A DNA stretch of 64,000 bases, from assembly GCA_014860585.1 (NCBI GenBank), contig JACZJL010000007.1, positions 1-64,000 on the forward strand, given 5' to 3'. Source of the DNA: Bacteroidales bacterium. Lineage in GTDB: Bacteria > Bacteroidota > Bacteroidia > Bacteroidales > 4484-276. Below are positions 44,238 through 51,877 of this stretch, in pieces. The position numbers and the translations under genes are program-made. Numbering within the stretch: position 1 is the first letter of the stretch; each line of letters starts with the position of its first letter. The notes beneath the pieces were generated by a model. The model searched no databases, was not told the DNA's origin, and saw only the letters and a program-made list of their open reading frames with translations.

Positions 44238-44702
44238 ATGACTTTAAAACAACTAATTTGCAGCAATCAATGGGATGAAGTAAAGGATCAGCTTCTTAAG
44301 TACTATCCCGACGTGATTGATGCGATTCAAACCTATGAAGAACTGTTTTATCAACTCCATTTCTGGAAAGAATATGAATCTGATTGGAAAATTTTCTTTG
44401 AAAAAAGAGAAAAAAATGATTTTGTTGACGTGAAAGGTAAAGTTGAAGTTATCTCAGAAGATGGAACCCCAGAAACCCGCTATACTATAATGGAGTTTAC
44501 CCGCTGGGCTGTTTGGCTGGGCTGTGAAATTGATCCTGACACTTTGAAAGATTATTCTGAGCCACAAATCATTGCTCATTGTATGTGGGAGATGACTTTT
44601 ATGGGTTGGGATGAAGAAGAAATTGGCTCAAAAATGGACGAGTTGGCCGCTATCTTAAATACCATGTCGGCTGAGGATCAAAAACCATCAGAAGAGGTTT
44701 GA
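44238..44702 (+). CDS. small soluble protein, DUF6557-like
   Basis: 154 aa, acidic, no signal. It begins MTLKQLICSNQWDEVKDQLLKYYPD and contains TIMEFTRWAVWLGCEIDPDTL and ALxxMWEMTFMGWDEEEIGSKMDEL-type helices. I associate this pattern with a small uncharacterised family (DUF6557), from memory and without a search. It is probably monocistronic after a terminator. Role unknown. Confidence 0.65.
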   Translation: MTLKQLICSNQWDEVKDQLLKYYPDVIDAIQTYEELFYQLHFWKEYESDWKIFFEKREKNDFVDVKGKVEVISEDGTPETRYTIMEFTRWAVWLGCEIDPDTLKDYSEPQIIAHCMWEMTFMGWDEEEIGSKMDELAAILNTMSAEDQKPSEEV

Positions 44703-44797
44703 TGCTCTATGGCAAATAATCATTGCAAGCGACAGGATTGGAAGTTTCAAGTAAATTTGCAAACATCAACTGATTTTTCAAATTTTAGTTTACGCAC

Positions 44798-44971
44798 ATG
44801 GAAAAAGCATCTTTAGGTCTCGCAGTTTTATTTATGGCATTTGCAATTCTGAATTTGATCGGCGCTTATCGCTCGTACCAAAAGCATCTGCTGAACAAAG
44901 AGCGTAAAAATTCCAAAGATTTTCCCGGAAATAATTTGAAAATGGCAGATAGCGATGACTCTATTCAATAA
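44798..44971 (+). CDS. 57-aa membrane peptide, possibly 5' part of a broken gene
   Basis: MEKASLGLAVLFMAFAILNLIGAYRSYQKHLL: one membrane helix (residues 5-24) and a basic/polar tail, ending at TAA (44969-44971). The same frame stays open past this stop and encodes a two-Cys-pair zinc ribbon up to 45097. The gene is therefore either a short peptide or the front half of a membrane/zinc-ribbon protein interrupted by one nonsense codon. Confidence 0.45.
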   Translation: MEKASLGLAVLFMAFAILNLIGAYRSYQKHLLNKERKNSKDFPGNNLKMADSDDSIQ

Positions 44972-45097
44972 GAAAAACCCAGTGAGTCTCCCGAAAACGA
45001 AGTGCGTTATGTTACCTACACTGAATGCCCCGCCTGTGGACAGAAGTTAGATGAAAATTACAAAACCTGTCCCGAATGTGGGTTATTCCTTCGTTGA
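44972..45097 (+). pseudogene. zinc-ribbon tail in frame after a stop codon
   Basis: 41 codons read in the same frame as the preceding membrane peptide: ...RYVTYTECPACGQKL...KTCPECGLFLR then TGA. The two CPxCG knuckles are intact, so this coding capacity was recently, or still is, under selection. No ATG starts it separately. Readthrough of TAA or a recent inactivating mutation are both possible. Confidence 0.45.
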
Positions 45098-45219
45098 TGA
45101 CCAAATTTAGTAAATTCAACCGGCTTGAAGCTCTTTTGAAGTTGAAAGCATAAAAAAAAAGTTTTATGTAATGTCCTGAAATTACTCATTGTTTATTTAT
45201 TAGTAAGTCTCCATTCTCC

Positions 45220-45253
45220 AAGCTGTCACAAACCGTGAGGCTTTTTCTTTTTT
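45220..45253 (+). terminator. weak terminator before the peptide transporter
   Basis: AAGCT-bulge-TCAC, loop AAACC, GTGA-GGCTT, then TTTCTTTTTT. Imperfect stem but a long T tract. Confidence 0.5.
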
Positions 45254-45313
45254 AGGGTGTAGCTGCACTTGCAACTTTAACATTAACACTAACTAAAAAG
45301 AAAGGAGAATCAG

Positions 45314-46855
45314 ATGTCAACATTTTCAAAACACCCGAAAGAGCTCTGGATCCTCGGCTTAACCGAGATGGCTGAACGTTTCGCGTTCTATCTCATGCTG
45401 GGCATCCTGATGCTTTACATGATCGCGCCCGAGAATGCCAAATTCCCCGGATTTGGCTTTTCCAACGCCAATGCATCCGATATCATGGGCACCTACCTCG
45501 CTCTTCTTTACCTTACGCCATTCATTGGTGGTATGCTGGCAGACAGGGTGCTGGGTTATCGCAGGTCCATCACCATTGGCGGTATCCTTATGGGACTGGG
45601 TTACTTTGGCCTGGCTGCCCACAACCAAACCTTCTTTTACTTGTCATTGCTGCTCATCATTTTGGGAAATGGCTTTTTTAAACCAAACATTTCAACATTG
45701 GTTGGCAGGCTTTACGAAAAAGCACAATACAAGCATCTGAAGGATGACGGCTTCAATATCTTCTATCTGTTCATCAACATCGGAGCCTTTCTATGCAACT
45801 TTTTTGCAGCCTATCTGAGGATCAATTATGGCTGGGGATGGGCATTCATGGCAGCAGGCGCCGGTATGTTTGCCGGACTGGCTTTCCTTTGGTCAAGCCA
45901 GTTGTTTACCACGGAATTAAAGCGTGTTGATACCATCCAGCGCGACGTAAATGGGAATGGAGAATTGATCAGATTACTTGGCAAGATGCTTCTGCCTGCA
46001 TTTGCCCTGGCGGCTGTAGGTTGGTTTGTTCCGCCATTATTAATTGGCGGCCCTTTTTTAGGAACATCTTCAACCGATGCCTTTTTGTTTTTCTGCTTCC
46101 CGGTGGTTTTCTTCTTCTATAGTCTTTACAAAAACGCACCTCTATTCAAAGAGCAAAGACAGATTAGAGCATTGATGACCATTTTTGTGGTGGTCATTAT
46201 CTTCTGGGCTGTTTTTCATCAAAACGCCTCAGCGTTAACATTGTGGGCAGAAGACTTCACCAATCGCACCGTACCTGCGCTTTTGACTGGGATTACAGAC
46301 GCGCTCTCATTAAGTCAATCTGATGGAAGCCAAAAGTTCTTCAGCGCTGAACTCTTCCAAAGCGTCAATCCGGGCTTTGTTGTCTTTCTCACCCCTTTGA
46401 TTGTAGGATTCTTCAGAATTCTGAGAAAAAGGGATAAAGAACCTTCTACACCGGTAAAAATTGCATGGGGTCTGGGGATTACAGCTATTTCGGCTCTGGT
46501 TATGATGGTGGCAGTAATAGTAAGCAACAATGGCGCGACAAAAGCCAGTCCTTTGTGGCTCATCTCTACCTATGGCATCATCACAGTCGGCGAACTGTTC
46601 TTAAGCCCAATGGGCTTGTCTTTGGTTTCAAAACTCAGTCCTGCGCGGTACACATCTCTTTTGATGGGGGGCTGGTTCCTTTCAACTTCAATCGGAAATA
46701 AGCTTTCCGGTGTAATGGCAAGTATGTGGGATGGTTACACCAACAAGGCCTTCTATTTCCTGACCAATGCCGGCCTGGCAATGGTTGCGGTCATCATTCT
46801 GATAATTCTCCTTCCTGGTCTTAAGAAGGTCGTCTCCGAAGATCAAAATGGTTAA
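45314..46855 (+). CDS. POT/PTR2-family proton-coupled oligopeptide transporter
   Basis: 513 aa with about 12-14 membrane helices, normal for the family. It imports di- and tripeptides with protons. Motifs: ELWILGLTEMAERFAFYLMLGIL (the ExxERF-type start on helix 1), GGMLADRVLGYRR in the first loop, GNGFFKPNISTLVGRLYE and FNIFYLFINIGAFLCNFFAAY (PTR2 signatures), and ELFLSPMGLSLVSKLSP near the C-terminus. An unusually clear ribosome binding site, AAAGGAGAATCAG, precedes the ATG. A terminator follows. Peptide supply fits the M16 and M14 peptidases further along, but they are not linked in an operon. Confidence 0.93.
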   Translation: MSTFSKHPKELWILGLTEMAERFAFYLMLGILMLYMIAPENAKFPGFGFSNANASDIMGTYLALLYLTPFIGGMLADRVLGYRRSITIGGILMGLGYFGLAAHNQTFFYLSLLLIILGNGFFKPNISTLVGRLYEKAQYKHLKDDGFNIFYLFINIGAFLCNFFAAYLRINYGWGWAFMAAGAGMFAGLAFLWSSQLFTTELKRVDTIQRDVNGNGELIRLLGKMLLPAFALAAVGWFVPPLLIGGPFLGTSSTDAFLFFCFPVVFFFYSLYKNAPLFKEQRQIRALMTIFVVVIIFWAVFHQNASALTLWAEDFTNRTVPALLTGITDALSLSQSDGSQKFFSAELFQSVNPGFVVFLTPLIVGFFRILRKRDKEPSTPVKIAWGLGITAISALVMMVAVIVSNNGATKASPLWLISTYGIITVGELFLSPMGLSLVSKLSPARYTSLLMGGWFLSTSIGNKLSGVMASMWDGYTNKAFYFLTNAGLAMVAVIILIILLPGLKKVVSEDQNG

Positions 46856-46874
46856 CTCCCACCCCTTCTCACCT

Positions 46875-46915
46875 GAATGTTCCCTGCGGGTTTCGGCTCG
46901 CGGGGGCATTCTTTT
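46875..46915 (+). terminator. terminator of peptide transporter
   Basis: GAATG...CCCTGCG / CGCGGGGGCATTC stem with G-U pairs and loop GGTTTCGGCT, followed by TTTT, 20 bases past the stop. Confidence 0.7.
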
Positions 46916-47026
46916 AATTTCCCCAACAGTCACAAATAGCATGAAAATGCCTGATATAATAGCAATACAGTTGATAATGAACTTCACCTATTTAATAAAA
47001 ATGATACACTTTAAAATTTACAAATC

Positions 47027-47341
47027 ATGAAAATCATCGCAAAAATTTCGACAATCGCCTTAATAATCCTGGCATTTGCAAATTTCAGTGTGAAACCACA
47101 AACAAATGACCTTAGAATTGATGGCGTGCATTATGACCTTTTAAGAACCCACTACGAGTGGAGGGTAAATCCACCTTGCACGGTAAATAGCAAAGCCGGT
47201 GAAAATGAAGGAAAATTCAAGATCGAAACAAGGTATTACCGCCGTTTCGAAGCTGGAGTAACAGTCGAATCCTGGATTGAAGATGTTGAATGTGGCTGGA
47301 CTGGGGAATGCAGGGAGGTTCAAAATCACATGTCACAATAG
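47027..47341 (+). CDS. small secreted YEWRV-motif protein, second member
   Basis: 104 aa, signal peptide MKIIAKISTIALIILAFANFSVKPQ. Mature start LRIDGVHYDLLRTHYEWRVNPPC matches the 43011 protein in DGVxYxxxxTxYEWRVxxxC. The remaining 60 aa are different (RYYRRFEAGVTVESWIEDVECGWTGECREV, three more Cys). The shared N-module joined to unrelated C-parts suggests a small modular family. Function unknown. Confidence 0.65.
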   Translation: MKIIAKISTIALIILAFANFSVKPQTNDLRIDGVHYDLLRTHYEWRVNPPCTVNSKAGENEGKFKIETRYYRRFEAGVTVESWIEDVECGWTGECREVQNHMSQ

Positions 47342-47582
47342 TTCAGATCAGAAATCGAAGAAATTTTGTTCAAAGCCAGAAAAATTATTAGATCAATTCC
47401 GTTTTGATGTTAAAAGAATAGTTCTTTGAAATTGTTGTATAGTACGGGTTGTGGCGCTTTTTAGAGTTCAAACGATTTGAATTTAGTTTTGCCAACAAAC
47501 AAATCTAAGTTATGAATCAAGGAAAATACGTTTTTGCACAGCTATTTTATTTTTGACATAGAAACTTTAAACCAGCTATTTA
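47342..47582. other. gene-free interval left of the MITE
   Basis: AT-rich and without a coding frame. It contains GTTCTTTGAAATT at 47421-47433, whose exact complement lies at 47908-47920 on the other side of the MITE, so the element appears to have landed inside an older inverted repeat. Confidence 0.5.
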
Positions 47583-47884
47583 GGGGCTGCTGATAAACCC
47601 CAAATGCCCATTCTGAAAGAAAATATTACGGTGCTCTGCACCTATTGAACTTCATTGCAATCCTTTGTTCTACCAATATTTCGCCACGCTGTGGCTATTG
47701 CGTCAGGTGCAGCGCACCTAAATCTTTGTAGAAATATCAAACAAAAATTGATAAAAGGTGCAGCGCACCGCAATATTAAATGCAAGGTTTATTCAGCCTT
47801 TTCCTTGATTTCCTTGCATTTGTTTTTGAAAAATGATTAGTATCTTTTTAGTTTTCATAAAGTTAGATGTTTATCAGCAGCCCC
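47583..47884. mobile_element. 302-bp MITE-like element with TATTTA target duplication
   Basis: 16-bp terminal inverted repeats (GGGGCTGCTGATAAAC at 47583-47598, complement at 47869-47884) are flanked by TATTTA on each side (47577-47582 and 47885-47890). Inside are three 13-bp near-palindromes: GGTGCTCTGCACC (47630-47642) and GGTGCAGCGCACC (47706-47718, 47757-47769). No transposase is present. Non-autonomous; different ends from the 25.9-kb element. Confidence 0.65.
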
Positions 47885-48004
47885 TATTTAACAACCAAAA
47901 CTTACAAAATTTCAAAGAACAGAATTGTAACCATTTGAAAATGTTCTAATTATAACGAAAGCTATTGATAACTAATGTATGTTCCATAAATCAAAACATC
48001 AGTA

Positions 48005-49141
48005 ATGCATAGAATATTCAACCCAATAGAAGAAGACCCTGAATTCGTAATTATAAACTTCCTGAATCATTTACACTTTATGACACCAAGGGAAATGTAC
48101 GAAATCATTGATAAAAATGGATACATAGGTCAGGAAAAAGCCAGGAAATCAATTTGTTTAATGGCTTATCGTCACATTAACAGGCTAAAAAAACTGTATC
48201 TTGACAGAGTTCCTGCGGATGAATTACCGTCGAAGGAGAATACTCTTTTAATTGGGCCAACAGGTTGTGGGAAGACTTATTTGATTGACTTACTGTTTAA
48301 CAAAGTGATTGGCTTGCCCCATGTTAGCATTGATATTACATCCTACTCAGAAACAGGTTACGTTGGACAAGATTTAAACACCATAATCACCAGGCTTATC
48401 CATACCGCCGGAAGTCCGGCATTAGCCTCGATAGGCGTTATTTGCATTGATGAGTTCGATAAGTTAAGTTCATCAAAGAACACTGCAGTCTTTGCCGGGG
48501 CGGGTACCACTAAGGATGTAACAGGTATTGGTGTTCAAAGGGAACTACTGAAAATACTGGAGTCAACAGTTCTTGATGTTCCACTTGAAACAACCTACAT
48601 GTCCTCTGGCCCCAGACTTACTTTTAGTACTCAAAACATTCCTGTTATTGCCTGTGGTGCATTTTCAGGTTTCAAACGCTCTATAAATCAACTAAATCAA
48701 CGTATTGGCTTTCTGAATAAAGTATCTAAAACAACCGCAAAGACAAATATCGCAGTGAGTTATTCAAGAACAGATTTTGATGCAGTAGCAAATTTTGAGA
48801 ATTATGGATTCATGCCAGAATTAATTGGACGTTTTTCAAGGATACTCCCATTTGAAGCATTGGGTAAATCGGACTTGAAACAGATTTTTCTTTACAATAC
48901 AATCAAGAAATACGAGAAAGAACTTCGGATTCAGAACTTAACTTTAAATATTGATGAGAGGGTGGTTGATAAAACAGTAAGTGATGCCTTTAAGTTAGAA
49001 ACAGGCGCCCGCGGATTGAAAAGCGCGTTATTGGTACTTATTGAAGATGCATGCTTTGAAGCATATTCCAATCATGGCAAAATGCGTAAGATCAGTTTGT
49101 CCCTTGAAACCCCGGAAAGCATTATCTGGAGGCTCGAATGA
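48005..49141 (+). CDS. ClpX-like AAA+ unfoldase lacking the zinc domain
   Basis: 378 aa. AAA+ core: Walker A GPTGCGKTY (84-92), ClpX pore loop GYVG (118-121), Walker B VICIDEFDK (145-153), GRFSRILPFEAL with the Arg-finger region, and sensor 2 TGARGLKSAL near the end. IGF at 234-236 falls where ClpX has its ClpP-docking IGF loop, so docking may be retained. The N-terminal Cys4 zinc domain of true ClpX is replaced by about 40 unrelated residues (MHRIFNPIEEDPEFVIINFLN), so substrate choice should differ. No clpP is near. It stands alone beside a MITE and is probably an accessory paralogue of the housekeeping clpX. Confidence 0.85.
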   Translation: MHRIFNPIEEDPEFVIINFLNHLHFMTPREMYEIIDKNGYIGQEKARKSICLMAYRHINRLKKLYLDRVPADELPSKENTLLIGPTGCGKTYLIDLLFNKVIGLPHVSIDITSYSETGYVGQDLNTIITRLIHTAGSPALASIGVICIDEFDKLSSSKNTAVFAGAGTTKDVTGIGVQRELLKILESTVLDVPLETTYMSSGPRLTFSTQNIPVIACGAFSGFKRSINQLNQRIGFLNKVSKTTAKTNIAVSYSRTDFDAVANFENYGFMPELIGRFSRILPFEALGKSDLKQIFLYNTIKKYEKELRIQNLTLNIDERVVDKTVSDAFKLETGARGLKSALLVLIEDACFEAYSNHGKMRKISLSLETPESIIWRLE

Positions 49142-49527
49142 TTGGAATGATACGGTAAGACAAAAATGTCTGTGTCATTTCACGTCGGAAAATTTGAGTC
49201 TCTTACTTTAAGAATCTTCCCGGCCGGGAGCAAACTGATTTCTTTAAATTTTGATTTTTTGGTTTAATCAAATTCACATGAAAGCCGGATAGTTGTTGCG
49301 AAAGTTTTTTCTAATACAGCTGAAAACCAATTGGATTGTCAATCAAATACAGATTTCAATGCTTTTTTCATACGGCATGAACAGCCCGATCTCCCTTGCG
49401 CAGCATACAGTACATACACCCATTGCTGTTCCTCTTCCATTTAGCCATTTGTCAACTGACAAAAATTTCTCAATCTTAAAGATGAATAATGCTTCTAAGC
49501 TGTAGTAATTTTATTCTGGCGATTTGC
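49142..49527. other. gene-free interval
   Basis: About 386 bp between the ClpX-like gene and the convergent DUF6266 gene. A GC-rich palindrome (CCCGGCCGGG, near 49218) without a T tract is the only structure I see. An open frame at 49293-49505 has no coding character. Confidence 0.5.
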
Positions 49528-50184
49528 CTAACCTGTTACCACTTTTCCAACCCACTGGCTGGGTGAAACGTTACGCCTGTCTTTTTTGCGAAGGCTGCCA
49601 TCAGCATCATGAAAATAGATAAAAAAGTGGAGTTCGTCTCCTGGTGTCGCATCAAGTAAGCTGAATGTAATTCCACCCTGATTCCTCAGCACTGACTGTT
49701 TTGGGGTAAAGCTGATGCGCTTTCCGGTGTTGTTTACTATTGCCAAAACCACGCGATCAGTGGCCGACCATTTTTTTCCTTCTTCAGGTTGCCCCCAGGT
49801 GATTTTAAAAGTTCCATCCTCAAACTGTTCCAATTGCACCTCTTGTGCGCCTGACCTGTCTCCTTCACTGATCTTCAGCCACTCTGCACTTGCTGGTTTT
49901 CCAGCCAGTCTGTATGCATTCAGATTGGCTGAAAGCGCCGAATGGAAAGCAAAACGGCCTTCGGTTACATCATAAAATCCTGTATTGACAACATCTTTCA
50001 ACCTCTGCATATATTTCATCACATGTGAAAAATCATCCCGGCTCTGCTGTTGCCCGGGCGTAGCCTTCTTTTTACTTCCCGAAGGCCTCATTCTCATCAC
50101 CGTTTTACCATTCAGCTTGTAAACCACAATGTTGCCTATCCGGCCGCTAAAATCACCCAAAATTCCAGTGTTTGCTCTTGCCAT
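49528..50184 (-). CDS. DUF6266-family protein
   Basis: 218 aa, soluble. The N-terminus MARANTGILGDFSGRIGNIVVYKLNGKTVMRMRPSGSKKKATPGQQQSR is the hallmark of the DUF6266 family, common in Bacteroidota, followed by NLNAYRLAGKPA and a beta-rich C-domain (FKITWGQPEEGKKW...LDATPGDELHFFIYFHDADGS). The family function is unknown. An inverted repeat lies 75 bp upstream. Confidence 0.8.
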   Translation of the reverse strand: MARANTGILGDFSGRIGNIVVYKLNGKTVMRMRPSGSKKKATPGQQQSRDDFSHVMKYMQRLKDVVNTGFYDVTEGRFAFHSALSANLNAYRLAGKPASAEWLKISEGDRSGAQEVQLEQFEDGTFKITWGQPEEGKKWSATDRVVLAIVNNTGKRISFTPKQSVLRNQGGITFSLLDATPGDELHFFIYFHDADGSLRKKDRRNVSPSQWVGKVVTG

Positions 50185-50259
50185 AATCGAATTATTTACT
50201 TTTTGTGCTTGTGAAAAACCTGGTTGAAATCCGGAGATAAAAGTAATATAATTTTAATT

Positions 50260-50314
50260 TAAAACGTAATTTAATTATATTTTATTCAATTTTAAATGTA
50301 ATAATTACGTTTTA
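50260..50314. promoter_or_regulatory. inverted repeat upstream of DUF6266 gene
   Basis: TAAAACGTAATT (50260-50271) and its exact complement (50303-50314) are separated by 31 AT-rich bases in the promoter region. Possible operator or mRNA hairpin. Confidence 0.35.
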
Positions 50315-50431
50315 CATACGAATTAACTTCGAAGAAACTATGTATTTAATTTATTTTTAAGCTAATTTTTCTCCCAGTCAAAGTGCAGCTTTGTTCAAAA
50401 TAAGAACCGAAAAGCATTGGCAGAAAAAATC

Positions 50432-50439
50432 TAATTTTG
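50432..50439 (+). promoter_or_regulatory. -7 promoter box of FKBP lipoprotein
   Basis: TAATTTTG, 30 bases before the ATG at 50470. Confidence 0.45.
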
Positions 50440-50469
50440 CCTGCAACTAAAATTTTACAACCTGAACCG

Positions 50470-50952
50470 ATGATGAATAAGATTAACCGTTCTGCAAAAT
50501 TAGCTTGGCTTTTCCTGGCAGGTATCCTGATTTTTACAGCCTGCAAAAAAGATGATGACACTGCTGCTAAACAGGCTGCAAAAGATGAACAGATCATTGC
50601 GGACTACCTTGCCGCAAACAGCATTGAAGCTCAGCGCCACGAATCCGGGTTGTATTATCTGATCACCGATGCAGGGACGGGAGAACAGCCAACCATTAAC
50701 TCGACGGTGGAAGTGTTTTACAAAGGCTACCTTACAAATGGGACAATTTTCGATCAGACAACCAATGGGTCGGTTACTTTTCCATTGAAGAATTTGATCG
50801 AAGGGTGGCAAATCGGGATACCTATGTTGAAAGAAGGAGGATCGGGGACATTTTTTCTTCCGTCTGCGCTTGGTTATGGTTCCTCAGCCACGGGATCAAT
50901 TCCTGCCAATTCAGTGCTGATCTTCGAAATTGACCTGGTGACGGTTTTGTAA
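50470..50952 (+). CDS. FKBP-type peptidyl-prolyl isomerase lipoprotein
   Basis: 160 aa from MMNKINRSAK. Lipoprotein signal with lipobox IFTAC (Cys25) and a charged spacer KKDDDT. The FKBP domain (about 65-160) shows VEVFYKGYLTNGTIFDQT, FPLKNLIEGWQIGIPMLKEGGSGTFFLPSALGYGS and IPANSVLIFEIDLVTV, including the conserved YxGxLxxGxxFD, IxGWxxG and ALGYG motifs. It is a periplasmic or outer-membrane-anchored folding catalyst. A 37-bp gap separates it from the convergent next gene. Confidence 0.92.
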   Translation: MMNKINRSAKLAWLFLAGILIFTACKKDDDTAAKQAAKDEQIIADYLAANSIEAQRHESGLYYLITDAGTGEQPTINSTVEVFYKGYLTNGTIFDQTTNGSVTFPLKNLIEGWQIGIPMLKEGGSGTFFLPSALGYGSSATGSIPANSVLIFEIDLVTVL

Positions 50953-50988
50953 TTTCTTTTGTTCCCGGATTTTTCATTCGGCCGGTAT

Positions 50989-51717
50989 TCAACCCACCTC
51001 AAACCTGAAGAACTCGCCATCGTTGTATTGATTTGTTCCAAACCACCAGCCAGCATTGCCTTTGCCTGGAATGAGCGCTCCTCCGTGTTTTACCAGGGCT
51101 TCGATATTAACCCCAAAAGGATGATACCCAAATACTTTTACTCCGCCGGGATTTCCCCAACGCTGGATGAAGGCGGATTTCAATGCTCCATCTTTTCCAA
51201 GGATCAGGTGCAAAGGTTGTTCCTCCCGGTGAATTAACCAGGATGCTGTTATCTCATTTTCTGAAATAACCTCCCATTTGATCGCCGGGTGAATCAGCAA
51301 ATGGGGAGCAAATAACGGTTCCATCCTCGCCCTGCCTTCGGCTGAGCGACTAACATCTTCGCCGATGGCTTTCATTACTGGGATAACATTAAAGAGCGAC
51401 CATTGCATCGCACCCTGTTCCCTGTGAAAATAATCAAAACCCTTCACAGGTAAAATTCCCATCATCACCCTGGCCTGCCATAAAAATCCCTCAAATGGAT
51501 GGGCATACAACGTTGAACTGAAATTGGCCCAGTTTACCAGTTTGATGATTCCTTTCAGTGGAACTCGGGCATGTGTTGAATCAGGAATACCTTCAGGCAG
51601 ATGATATCGGAAAAATCTTGCAACAGGATCGGGATATTGCTTCAATAAAAATTCTCTATCCATTTCATTAGTTGGTGCTGTGGTGATTTGGCGGATTATT
51701 TCTGTCGGGTTGATCAT
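50989..51717 (-). CDS. DUF6544/DUF6920-like protein
   Basis: 242 aa, soluble. The order RFFRYHLPEGIPDSTHARVPLKGIIKL, WANFSSTLYAHPFEGFLWQARVMMG, GEDVSRSAEGRARMEPLFAPHLL, and GYHPFGVNIEALVKHGGALIPGKGNAGWWFGT matches a conserved family I know as DUF6544 (formerly DUF6920). The biochemical role is unknown. It is transcribed toward the FKBP gene and lies 161 bp downstream of the M16 gene's stop. Confidence 0.75.
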   Translation of the reverse strand: MINPTEIIRQITTAPTNEMDREFLLKQYPDPVARFFRYHLPEGIPDSTHARVPLKGIIKLVNWANFSSTLYAHPFEGFLWQARVMMGILPVKGFDYFHREQGAMQWSLFNVIPVMKAIGEDVSRSAEGRARMEPLFAPHLLIHPAIKWEVISENEITASWLIHREEQPLHLILGKDGALKSAFIQRWGNPGGVKVFGYHPFGVNIEALVKHGGALIPGKGNAGWWFGTNQYNDGEFFRFEVG

Positions 51718-51736
51718 AGTTCGTGATTTAATCGGG

Positions 51737-51801
51737 GCTGTCTCAAAAGTCTTTCATTTGGATTTACAACGTTTCGGGTTAATACAGACTTTTCAGACAG
51801 C
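51737..51801. repeat. inverted repeat between M16 and DUF6544 genes
   Basis: GCTGTCTCAAAAGTCT (51737-51752) and AGACTTTTCAGACAGC (51786-51801), one mismatch, 33-base loop. It resembles the GGCTGTCTCAAAAGG stem of the terminator at 44141. It may end M16 transcription, although the minus strand lacks a clear T run. Confidence 0.5.
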
Positions 51802-51877
51802 ATCTTTTATTTAATTGTTTTTTCTTGTTTCTTACTTTATAAAAGACCTCAACTGTTGAAGAATCCCTGGCAGGTAG

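Noticed and set aside
47421-47500. Sequence resembling the end of a CRISPR or tracrRNA region (GTTGTGG, GTTCTTTGAAATT)
   Set aside because: No repeat-spacer periodicity and no cas gene nearby.
48005-49141. Housekeeping clpX
   Set aside because: Zinc domain missing, no clpP or tig beside it, and the protein is shorter than the usual ~410-430 aa.
49293-49505. 70-codon open frame
   Set aside because: No ribosome site, no motif, poor coding look; left as intergenic.
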